From Sinomonas albida (GTDB lineage: Bacteria; Actinomycetota; Actinomycetes; Actinomycetales; Micrococcaceae), in NCBI RefSeq assembly GCF_004919045.1, contig NZ_SWDW01000001.1, positions 248,001-312,000 of the forward strand: a DNA stretch of 64,000 bases. Reading direction: 5' to 3'. How positions within the stretch are numbered: the first letter of the stretch is position 1; every line of letters starts with the position of its first letter. The notes below the pieces were generated by a model. It saw nothing but the letters and a program-made list of their open reading frames with translations. It made no database searches and was not told the DNA's origin. Of this stretch, positions 9,342-16,025 are shown in pieces. A program made the position numbers and the translations under genes.

Positions 9342-9647
9342 TCAGTCCGCCCCGGTGAGCCACGTCCGGACCGCCCACGAGGACACGACGCCCTCGGTGA
9401 CGAACGGGTCGCTCGCGGCGAAGACTTCGGCGGCCTCCCGGGTCGCGAAGATGTTCATGGCACCGGGCTGGCCGGGGGCCGGTTCGGCGAAGGGGCCGGT
9501 GAAAAGCAGCTCGCCGGGCTGCTCGGCCCGGAAGGAATTGGTGTATTCGTGGTGCGCTGGGAAGACCTCGGGCACTCGCGTGCGGCCCTCCTCACCGGAG
9601 AAATAGAACAGGACGAATCGTTCGGTCCACTGCGGGGCTTCAAGCAT
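9342..9647 (-). CDS. YCII-related domain protein
   Basis: About 101 residues from the ATG at 9647. The sequence FVLFYFSGEEG, then HHEYTNSF and the central GELLFTGPFAEPAPGQPGAM, with the end AAEVFAASDPFVTEGVVSSW, is the standard YCII fold pattern (a dimeric alpha+beta barrel related to ferredoxin-like folds). The ASDPF and His residues are the family's putative active-site positions. Members are small stand-alone enzymes or binding proteins, and the substrate is usually unknown. An in-frame TTG at 9683 would extend the protein by 12 residues without family support. It lies in a minus-strand row with the VOC and channel genes but is not tightly spaced. Confidence 0.8.
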   Translation of the reverse strand: MLEAPQWTERFVLFYFSGEEGRTRVPEVFPAHHEYTNSFRAEQPGELLFTGPFAEPAPGQPGAMNIFATREAAEVFAASDPFVTEGVVSSWAVRTWLTGAD

Positions 9648-9776
9648 GGCTCGATTCTCCGTGATCGCGGCCGGGTTGCCCAATCATGGAGTGCTCCGCG
9701 GCCCGCTTCGCCGCGAAACGGTGCGAGGCCGCCGCGAGACGGTGCTCGAGGACCTCGGCGCTCGGGGTCCCGGCGG

Positions 9777-10172
9777 TCAGCTGACGGCCGGCGAGGGCTC
9801 GAGCCGCCTGCGCAGGAGGCAGAATTCGTTGCCCTCGGGGTCGGCCAGAACGTGCCAGTTCTCATTCCCGGTCTGGCCCACGTCGGCGGGGCGGGCGCCG
9901 AGCGCGAGCAGACGCTCGAGCTCGGCGTCCTGGTCCCGGTCCACGGGATTGACGTCGATGTGCAAGGGGAGCTTCCCGGTCCGCGGATCGCTGCTGGGGC
10001 TCAGGATGATGGTGGGCTGCAGGCCGCCGAACCCAGCCTCGGGTGGGCCGATCTCGATCGCACCATCCTCCTCGCGGCCGAGTTCGGCATAGCCGAGCAC
10101 CTCGCTCCAGAACCGCGCAAGCAGTTCGGGGTCGGCGCAGCTGAGGACCAGTTCGCTGATGCGGCATGCCAT
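9777..10172 (-). CDS. VOC (glyoxalase/bleomycin-resistance) family protein
   Basis: A 131-residue single-subunit VOC protein. It opens with ISELVLSCADPELLARFWSEVLGY, the family start, and has the second half-module PLHIDVNPVDRDQDAELERLLALGA and the final metal-side strand WHVLADPEGNEFCLL, where the last Glu and the earlier His are the expected metal ligands. The family includes glyoxalases, dioxygenases and drug-binding proteins, and this actinobacterial subgroup is usually uncharacterised. Two strong hairpins lie just upstream, between this start and the channel gene, so it probably has its own promoter. Confidence 0.85.
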   Translation of the reverse strand: MACRISELVLSCADPELLARFWSEVLGYAELGREEDGAIEIGPPEAGFGGLQPTIILSPSSDPRTGKLPLHIDVNPVDRDQDAELERLLALGARPADVGQTGNENWHVLADPEGNEFCLLRRRLEPSPAVS

Positions 10173-10254
10173 GCGCCCAGTCTACGAATACCGTGATGCG
10201 CGCCACATTCGTCGCGGAGAAGGCGACCGGGCGGCTTCTGGGGTTCGTATCGTA

Positions 10255-10275
10255 AGGGTTCGCATCGCGAACCCT
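10255..10275. terminator. hairpin, 9-bp perfect stem
   Basis: The arms AGGGTTCGC and GCGAACCCT pair perfectly around the 3-base loop ATC. It lies downstream of the channel gene (read on the minus strand) and upstream of the VOC gene. No T-run follows, so it may end transcription with the neighbouring hairpin rather than alone. Confidence 0.45.
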
Positions 10276-10286
10276 CAGCTTGCGGT

Positions 10287-10318
10287 CCGAGACCGGAGGT
10301 TAAACCCTCCGGTCTCGG
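10287..10318. terminator. hairpin, 13-bp perfect stem, downstream of the channel gene
   Basis: The arms CCGAGACCGGAGG and CCTCCGGTCTCGG pair perfectly around a 6-base loop (TTAAAC). A third copy of the right arm (ACCTCCGGTCTCG) follows at about 10324-10336 and could compete for pairing, so two alternative folds are possible. The position just after the channel stop (minus strand) suggests a transcription end signal. Confidence 0.5.
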
Positions 10319-10358
10319 CGCAAACCTCCGGTCTCGTGCGGCAGGAGCCCTCACGCCT

Positions 10359-11159
10359 TCACGGGGAGCCGGCCCGCCGCGTGCCCTCGCGCTCCTCCTG
10401 GGCGGCCTCAAGCGCCGCGGCGAGCCGCGCGACCTGCTCGGTCAGCGCCTCGACCTTGGACTCGAGCGTCTCCTCGATCTCCTCGACCTCCGCCTCGACC
10501 TCCTCGACCTCGGCCTCCATCTCCGCCTCGACTTCCGCCACAGTCCGCTGCGAAACGCTCTCCACGAGCCAAGCGGCGATCGAAGCCGTCACGACACCGA
10601 GCACGGCGATGCCCGCGATCATGAGCCCCGCAGCCACGAACCGCCCGACGATCGTCACTGGGTAGTGGTCGCCGTAGCCCACGGTCGTGATGGTCTCGAG
10701 CGCCCACCAGATCGCGTCTCCGAACGAACGGATGTTGGAGCCCGGCTCGTTCTGCTCGACGTCCTCCACGGCGAGCGCCGCGCAGTAGACGATCATCCCC
10801 GCCGAGCCCACCACATAGAGGAGCAACCGCCCACGCAGGGCGGCGCCTGCCTTGTTGTGCACCACGCGCAGGAACGTCACGAGCCGCAGGAGCCGCAGCG
10901 GCCGGAGCGCGGGGAGGGCCAGGATCGCGAGCTCGTGGAGGTTCCGCACGAACCAGCGCCCGCGATCGGGGGCTAGGATGAGCTGCCCTGCGTAGTCGAC
11001 CACGAACATCGCCCACGCCACCCACACGAGGACTTCTGCCCAAATGCCCTCGGATTCGGGCAGATTCGCGATCACCTGGATGGAATACGCCGCGAGGAAC
11101 ACGACCGCGGCCGCGAGTGTAGGCCACTCCGTGAGTCTCCGCCACCGCTCGATGGTCAT
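10359..11159 (-). CDS. potassium channel, voltage-gated-like, with C-terminal coiled coil
   Basis: A 266-residue protein with six membrane segments. The fourth carries regularly spaced arginines (LRPLRLLRLVTFLRVV, about 85-100), as in voltage sensors. The pore loop has the K+ selectivity filter TVGYGD at 159-164 (WWALETITTVGYGDHYP). After the last helix comes an acidic coiled coil of about 60 residues with heptad-like Glu/Val spacing, probably a tetramerisation domain. The start at 11159 (MTIERWRR) is preferred over a longer reading frame because the first helix begins soon after it. The gene is monocistronic, with a hairpin pair behind it and a divergent gene in front. It should form a tetrameric K+ channel in the cytoplasmic membrane. 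Confidence 0.9.
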   Translation of the reverse strand: MTIERWRRLTEWPTLAAAVVFLAAYSIQVIANLPESEGIWAEVLVWVAWAMFVVDYAGQLILAPDRGRWFVRNLHELAILALPALRPLRLLRLVTFLRVVHNKAGAALRGRLLLYVVGSAGMIVYCAALAVEDVEQNEPGSNIRSFGDAIWWALETITTVGYGDHYPVTIVGRFVAAGLMIAGIAVLGVVTASIAAWLVESVSQRTVAEVEAEMEAEVEEVEAEVEEIEETLESKVEALTEQVARLAAALEAAQEEREGTRRAGSP

Positions 11160-11238
11160 GGCCGAAGGGTACCGCCGCGCGGGCCCCCTGTGGACACCCC
11201 CGCGAACGTGACGGCGCACGGCTGCGGCGCGCTATCGT

Positions 11239-12021
11239 GTGCGCGTGACCCAGAGCGATACCGCCGCCCTCCCGCCCGACTTCGCTTCCGCCGTCGGCCG
11301 CCTCGACGAGCTGACGGCACAGTTCGCCGCCGGAGCGGGGCGCATCGGGTGCTGGGACGCGCCCGTGCCGACGTGCCCGGGCTGGAGCGTGCGCGACCTC
11401 GTGCTGCACCTCGGCACGATCCACGGTTGGGCCGCCGCCGCGATCGGCGCGGAGCACGCGCCGGCCGACCCGCCGTTCGACGGCGAGGGCATACCGCTCC
11501 CGAAGTGGTACCGGTCCCGGAGTGCGTCGCTCGTCGAGGCCCTGCGCGAGGCCGGGCCCGAGGCCCCCGCCTGGACCCTCTGGGGCGACCGCGTCGCGGC
11601 GTTCTGGGCGCGACGCCAGCTCCACGAGACGGCGGTCCACGCCTACGACCTCTCCGTGGCCCTCGCCGCCGGCGCCGGCGAACCCGCACCCTGGTCGGTC
11701 CCGGACGCTGTCGCGCTCGACGGGCTGCGCGAGGTCATCGCTGGCTTCTATCCGCGCCAGGTGCGGCTTGGGCGCACGGCGGGGCTGCCCGGCGTCGTGC
11801 GTTTCGAGGTGCGCACGGACCGGGGCGAGCCGCTCGCCTCGCTCGAGGCGCCGGCGTGGGGCGCGGACAGCAGCACGAACGACGGCGGGGCCGCGCCCGA
11901 GCTGGGCGCGGTCGCCGGGACGGCCGCCGAGCTGTACCTCGCGGTGTGGGGCCGCGGGCCCTATCCGGGGGCGTCGGAGGAACTCGCGGCGGCGATCAGG
12001 GCCGCGTGCCTCACGCCCTAG
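11239..12021 (+). CDS. maleylpyruvate isomerase-family mycothiol-dependent enzyme
   Basis: A 260-residue protein with the N-terminal MDMPI helical bundle: CPGWSVRDLVLHLGTIHGW supplies the first metal His, and RRQLHETAVHAYDLSVAL supplies the Glu and second His of the usual metal site (about residues 130-150). A small C-terminal domain of MDMPI-C type follows. The family uses mycothiol, the actinobacterial low-molecular-weight thiol, and works in isomerisation or thiol-transfer reactions; the actual substrate is unknown. The start is a GTG at 11239, with a second GTG two codons on. The HAD gene downstream is separated by about 80 bases and has its own AGGAG site. Confidence 0.85.
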   Translation: MRVTQSDTAALPPDFASAVGRLDELTAQFAAGAGRIGCWDAPVPTCPGWSVRDLVLHLGTIHGWAAAAIGAEHAPADPPFDGEGIPLPKWYRSRSASLVEALREAGPEAPAWTLWGDRVAAFWARRQLHETAVHAYDLSVALAAGAGEPAPWSVPDAVALDGLREVIAGFYPRQVRLGRTAGLPGVVRFEVRTDRGEPLASLEAPAWGADSSTNDGGAAPELGAVAGTAAELYLAVWGRGPYPGASEELAAAIRAACLTP

Positions 12022-12103
12022 AGCGCGCGCCGGCCAGCCGGGCTACGATGAGCCCGCACGCTCCGCCCACCGAAGCCCTGCCCGGCACACGTCAGGAGAA
12101 GCC

Positions 12104-12781
12104 ATGCCGAACCGACCCCAGGTCATCGTCTTCGACGTCAACGAGACCCTCTCCAACATGGGCCCCATGGGCCAGCGGTTCGCAGACATCGGGGCGCCCG
12201 CGGGTCTCGCGAAGCTCTGGTTCGCCATCCTCCTGCGGGACGGTTTCGCCCTGACGGCGGCGGGCGACAACCCCGCGTTCGCCGAGGTCGGCGCCGAGGT
12301 CCTGCGCAGCGTGCTGCGGGGCGTGGACCTGAACCGCCGCCTCGACGAGGCCGTCCCCTACGTCATGTCCGGCATGCTCGAGCTCGGAGTCCACCCCGAT
12401 GTGCCCCACGGCGTGCGGGCCCTCCGCGACGACGGCTACCGGCTCGTCACGCTCACGAACGGCGCGACCGCCGTCGCGGAGCGGCTGTTCGAGGGCGCGG
12501 GGATCCGTGACTGCTTCGAGGCGCTCCTGTCCGTCGAGGACGCGCCCGCGTGGAAGCCCGCCGCCTCGGCCTATCGGTACGCCGCGGACGCCTGCGGTGT
12601 GACCGCTGAGGACATGCTGCTCGTCGCCGTCCATCCATGGGACATCCACGGTGCCGCGCGGGCCGGCCTCCAGACTGCCTGGGTCGAGAGGGGCGGTGCC
12701 GCCTATCCCTCGTACTTCGAGGTCCCGGACATCACGGCGGCAGGGGTCGACGGCGTCGCGACGGCGCTGCGCGAGAGGTGA
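12104..12781 (+). CDS. haloacid dehalogenase type II / HAD hydrolase
   Basis: A 225-residue HAD-superfamily enzyme. Motif I is VIVFDVNETLSNM (nucleophile Asp in FDVNET), motif II is VTLTNGA, motif III is the Lys of APAWKPAASAY, and motif IV is VAVHPWDIHGAARAGLQTAWVER. The FDVNETL form and the HPWDIHGA motif are those of 2-haloacid dehalogenase-like proteins, which cleave C-Cl bonds through an Asp ester, although many family members are simple phosphatases. The start ATG at 12104 has AGGAG six bases upstream. The long open frame reaching upstream to about 11.5 kb is only a shadow of the preceding gene. Confidence 0.88.
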   Translation: MPNRPQVIVFDVNETLSNMGPMGQRFADIGAPAGLAKLWFAILLRDGFALTAAGDNPAFAEVGAEVLRSVLRGVDLNRRLDEAVPYVMSGMLELGVHPDVPHGVRALRDDGYRLVTLTNGATAVAERLFEGAGIRDCFEALLSVEDAPAWKPAASAYRYAADACGVTAEDMLLVAVHPWDIHGAARAGLQTAWVERGGAAYPSYFEVPDITAAGVDGVATALRER

Positions 12782-12830
12782 CCGCCTTCGCGTACCACGT
12801 GACCACGCGCTGACTGCGCGTGTCGAGCTC

Positions 12831-12860
12831 TTGACAGGCTCATAGCGGGATTAATAAAAT
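12831..12860 (+). promoter_or_regulatory. sigma70-like promoter for the papain-like peptidase gene
   Basis: A consensus -35 TTGACA at 12831-12836, an 18-base spacer and TAAAAT at 12855-12860 sit in a short AT-rich island inside very GC-rich DNA. This predicts a leader of about 165 bases before the peptidase ATG. Confidence 0.6.
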
Positions 12861-12880
12861 CGAAAGACAAATTCGTTTCG

Positions 12881-12975
12881 TCCGGCCTGAAACCCCCAGC
12901 ATTCAGGCCGGAGGCACCAGCCGGGCGCCGGGCATCACGCCTCCCGCCCGGCTGGAGGCGCCGATCCCCGCCTCC
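12881..12975 (+). promoter_or_regulatory. structured 5' leader with three hairpins
   Basis: Three consecutive stems occupy the leader: 12881-12891 with 12902-12912 (11 bp perfect, TCCGGCCTGAA/TTCAGGCCGGA), 12917-12927 with 12945-12955 (11 bp perfect, CCAGCCGGGCG/CGCCCGGCTGG), and 12954-12960 with 12969-12975 (7 bp). The third overlaps the foot of the second, so the two could be alternatives. No known riboswitch core was recognised. Confidence 0.4.
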
Positions 12976-13030
12976 CGCGGTCTCGCATCAGCTCGGGCGG
13001 CTGCGGCCGCCATGCGAAAGGTCTTCCCCC

Positions 13031-13810
13031 ATGACCACCGAATCTGTCGCGCGCACCAACCACTCTTACGGTTGGGTGCCGGACGTCCCCGACCAGCGCG
13101 ACCACCTCTTCGCGGCGCCGCCCGCCGTCCTCGGCGCGCTCCCGCCGTCGACGGACCTCACGGCGCACTGCCCGCCCGTGTATGACCAGGGCCACCTCGG
13201 CTCGTGCACCGCCAACGCGATCGCGGGCGCCCTCGAGTTCGACGCGGACAAGCAGGGCATCACGGGATACACCACGCCGTCGAGGCTCTTCATCTACTAC
13301 AACGAGCGCTCCATGGAGGGCACGGTCGCGAGCGACTCCGGTGCCCAGATCCGTGACGGCATCAAGTCGGTCGGAGCGCAGGGCGCGTGCCCTGAGACTG
13401 AGTGGCCCTACGACATCTCGCAGTTCGCCGTTCAGCCAGGCCAGCAGTGCTACGTCGACGCGAAGCAGCACCGCGCCGTCGCGTACCAGCGTGTGGTGCG
13501 GAGCCTCCAGCAGATGCAGGGCTGCCTCGCCGCCGGCTATCCGTTCGTGTTCGGCTTCACGGTCTACGAGTCCTTCGAGAGCCAACAGGTCGCGCAGACC
13601 GGCGTCGCCCCGATGCCCGCCCCGAGCGAACAGGTGCTCGGCGGGCACGCGGTCGTGGCCGTGGGCTACGACAATGCGAGCCAGCGCTTCCGCGTGCGGA
13701 ACTCGTGGGGGCCGGGCTGGGGACAGGCCGGGTACTTCACGATGCCGTACCAGTATCTGCTCTCGTCCGGGCTCTCGAGCGACTTCTGGACAGTCCGGAC
13801 CATCAGCTGA
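13031..13810 (+). CDS. C1 (papain-like) cysteine peptidase
   Basis: A 259-residue protein with a complete papain-type active site: oxyanion Gln53 and nucleophile Cys59 in YDQGHLGSCTANAIAGA, His206 in GGHAVVAVGYD, and Asn224 in RNSWGPGWGQAGYF. There is no pro-domain and no signal peptide; the N-terminus (SYGWVPDVPDQRDHLF) leads straight into the catalytic domain, as in the bacterial and viral short C1A peptidases. It is therefore predicted to be active as made and cytoplasmic, or released by lysis. It is transcribed from its own promoter with a long folded leader, and its 3' side is occupied by the 31-bp repeat array shared with two other sites in the window. Confidence 0.88.
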   Translation: MTTESVARTNHSYGWVPDVPDQRDHLFAAPPAVLGALPPSTDLTAHCPPVYDQGHLGSCTANAIAGALEFDADKQGITGYTTPSRLFIYYNERSMEGTVASDSGAQIRDGIKSVGAQGACPETEWPYDISQFAVQPGQQCYVDAKQHRAVAYQRVVRSLQQMQGCLAAGYPFVFGFTVYESFESQQVAQTGVAPMPAPSEQVLGGHAVVAVGYDNASQRFRVRNSWGPGWGQAGYFTMPYQYLLSSGLSSDFWTVRTIS

Positions 13811-13839
13811 CGAGTTCCCCGAGCTGCCCGCCCCCGTAC

Positions 13840-13950
13840 CTGTACCCGAGATGGGTGTGGGGGCGGGTAGCTGTACCCGAGATGGGTGTGGGGGCGGGTA
13901 GCTGTACCCGAGATGGGTGTGGGGGTGGGTAGCTGTACCCGAGATGGGTG
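13840..13950. repeat. array 1 of the dispersed 31-bp repeat (four direct copies)
   Basis: The unit begins CTGTACCCGAGATGGGTG and repeats with exact 31-base spacing at 13840, 13871, 13902 and 13933, with near-identical sequence between cores. It lies in the gap between the converging peptidase gene and the 13954 gene. The core CTGTACCCGAGA is the same as in the arrays at 27.6 and 35.1 kb. All four copies here point the same way. Confidence 0.9.
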
Positions 13951-13953
13951 AGG

Positions 13954-14763
13954 CTAGCTGCCGAAAGCCAGACCGGGCGTCCAGTGCAGGCGCAAGTCTG
14001 GTGCTTCGGAGCGCTCCCTGGACGGGAGCTCCGTGGACGGGAGCTCCGTCGACGGGCGGTCCTCGCCGGGGCCGATGGGATACTCCCAGTCGGCCTCGGC
14101 CTCGGCCTGCCCCTGGAGGTCCGCGTAGTAGATCAGCGTTCCGGCGGGCGGGGCCACGGTGGCCAACCCGATCGAGTGCTTGAGGAACGCGGGGTCGAGG
14201 CACAGCGCTTTGCCTGCGCCCGTGGTCCGGAACGGCGCGGGGGCGATCGAGCGCGCCGGCGCGGCGGCGGTCCCGTAGAGGATGGCGAAGCCCGCGCGGC
14301 TGTACGTGTCGGCGGCCGCGTGCAGCAGGGCCGCGCCCAGCTCCGAGGATTCCGGCGCCGTGATCGCTGTGATCTCGGCGGCGAAGACGAGCGTGAGCCG
14401 CTCGAGCTGGAGGGGGCCCGAGAATGAGCCGGGCTCGCTGAATGGCTCGACTGCGGGCTGTGCGACGAGCACGGCCTGGCGGCCCTTGAGGTCCGTGGCG
14501 ATTAGAACGGACGAGACAGCGTTGACGGCGGCCGTGTACCCGCGGGCGTGAGCGGTGGCGAGCACCTCGTGGAAGCACTGCGTGCCCTGTTCCGCGGCGT
14601 CGAGAGCCGCCGAGGCGGTCCCGTTCGCGATGGCCTGCGCCAAGGCAGGAGGGACAAGGGCCGAGAGCCCGTGGATGCGGGCGAAGTCGTCGGGGCTGGC
14701 CTTCCGGATACGCACGGAAAGTGGACTGGGGAAGGGGGCACTGGGCCCCGGGACTGGAACCAT
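13954..14763 (-). CDS. hypothetical protein with GNAT-like features
   Basis: About 269 residues from the ATG at 14763. The opening SVRIRKASPDDFARIHGL resembles the start of GNAT N-acetyltransferases, and LGAALLHAAADTYSRAGFAILYG resembles their helix after the acetyl-CoA loop, but the canonical Q/RxxGxG/A loop is not clear, so this is a weak guess. The middle (HARGYTAAVNAVSSVLIATDLKG) looks globular. The C-terminus carries the short direct repeat STELPSTELP before a low-complexity end. The stop sits only a few bases from the 31-bp repeat array, and the gene converges with the peptidase. Function unassigned. Confidence 0.6.
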   Translation of the reverse strand: MVPVPGPSAPFPSPLSVRIRKASPDDFARIHGLSALVPPALAQAIANGTASAALDAAEQGTQCFHEVLATAHARGYTAAVNAVSSVLIATDLKGRQAVLVAQPAVEPFSEPGSFSGPLQLERLTLVFAAEITAITAPESSELGAALLHAAADTYSRAGFAILYGTAAAPARSIAPAPFRTTGAGKALCLDPAFLKHSIGLATVAPPAGTLIYYADLQGQAEAEADWEYPIGPGEDRPSTELPSTELPSRERSEAPDLRLHWTPGLAFGS

Positions 14764-14822
14764 CGTCGGTTTCTTCTTTCGAAAAGAGTGGTGCGCCCTC
14801 TGGTTCGGGCGGAGGGTTGAGG

Positions 14823-15872
14823 TCAGCTGAGGGGACGGGAGCTTGCCCGGACCACGAGCTGGGGTACGAGGAGCCGACTGGTGCCCGAGGTGCTGTGGGC
14901 TCCGTCGATCTGGGCGAGGACGCTGCCGAGGGCCCAGCCTGCGGCCTCTTCGAGGGGCTGGCGCACCGAGCTCAGTCCGAGCGCGGCAGCGGTGGGGCTG
15001 TCGTCGAAGCCGACGACGGCGGCCTCCGGGCCCGCGGCGCTGAGCGCGCCGACTGCGAGCGAATCGGAGGCACACACGAAGGCGGTGGCGCCGGCGTCGA
15101 GCAGTCGACGCGCGGCATCGGCCCCTTCGAGGATTCCGTCGCGTTGAGAGGAATCCAAGGCACGGCGCTGGCGCGGGGGGACGCCAGCGCCGGCCATGGA
15201 CGCCTCCCACCCGCGGCGGCGATCGTCTCCGGTCGCGCCGTCGTGCAGGTAGCCGATAAAGCCGATGTTGCGGTGGCCGAGCTCGAGGAGATGAGCCGTG
15301 GCCGCCGCGGTCCCGGCCGAGCCGTCGATGTCGATCCACGCGTGCGCGCCGTCGTCATCGGTTTCCTCGTCGCCGGGCCAGGGGCGTCCGAAGACGGCGT
15401 AGGGGACGCCGTTCTCGGACAGCCAGCGGTAGCGCTGATCGTCCCGGTGGGTGTCGACCAGGACGAAGGCGTCCACGGCCCGGGTCTGAGTGAGGGCTGC
15501 GAACTGACGAAGCTCGGCCTCGTCGGAATCGGCCGTGTAGAGCATGACGCGGTAGCCCTGCCCCTCGGCCTGGGCAGACAGGGTGTGCAGGAAGGTATCG
15601 AGCACGATGCCGCCGATCCCGTCCCGGATGGGATCGAGCCGGTAGGCGAGCACGCTCGATCGTGCCGTGCGCATCTGCCGCGCCGCGGCGCTGCGCACGT
15701 AGCCGGAGTCGTCGATAGCCGCGAGCACCCGCTTGAGGGTCTCGGGCTGAAGGCGCTCGGGGTTGTTGAGTGCGTTGGAGACGGTCTGTCGGGACACCCC
15801 GGCCATGGCGGCGACGCTGGAGACTGTGGGCCGGTGGCCAGGCACAGCGCTGTGTGTGGTGTCCTGATCCAT
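14823..15872 (-). CDS. LacI-family transcriptional regulator
   Basis: A 349-residue repressor: N-terminal helix-turn-helix TVSSVAAMAGVSRQTVSNALNNPERL (quoted core: VSRQTVSNALNNP), hinge helix AAARQMRTARS, then a periplasmic-binding-protein-like effector domain (GHRNIGFIGYL, FVCASDSLAVGAL, VVGFDDSPTAAALGLSSVRQP). The start at 15872 has GAGAGGAG upstream. It is divergent from a glycogen debranching-type gene across about 150 bases containing two TTGATnGATCAA palindromes, the expected operator type for this family. The simplest reading is a repressor of itself and the debranching gene, released by a sugar. Confidence 0.93.
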   Translation of the reverse strand: MDQDTTHSAVPGHRPTVSSVAAMAGVSRQTVSNALNNPERLQPETLKRVLAAIDDSGYVRSAAARQMRTARSSVLAYRLDPIRDGIGGIVLDTFLHTLSAQAEGQGYRVMLYTADSDEAELRQFAALTQTRAVDAFVLVDTHRDDQRYRWLSENGVPYAVFGRPWPGDEETDDDGAHAWIDIDGSAGTAAATAHLLELGHRNIGFIGYLHDGATGDDRRRGWEASMAGAGVPPRQRRALDSSQRDGILEGADAARRLLDAGATAFVCASDSLAVGALSAAGPEAAVVGFDDSPTAAALGLSSVRQPLEEAAGWALGSVLAQIDGAHSTSGTSRLLVPQLVVRASSRPLS

Positions 15873-15908
15873 GGTCGCTCCTCTCCGTCGTGAAGCTCTT
15901 TCGCGTCT

Positions 15909-15952
15909 TTGATCGATCAACTACGGTGATCGGTAGGTTTTTGATTGATCAA
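15909..15952. promoter_or_regulatory. paired LacI-type operators
   Basis: Two near-identical palindromes, TTGATCGATCAA at 15909-15920 and TTGATTGATCAA at 15941-15952, start 32 bases apart (three helical turns, same face) between the LacI-family gene and the divergent debranching gene. Both are AT-rich against a GC-rich background. Confidence 0.7.
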
Positions 15953-16025
15953 ATTCGGGGATGTCTCCAGAATTGACTACACGGTCCGGCATGTCAAGCA
16001 ACTCACAGGAAGCGATGCGATTCCA

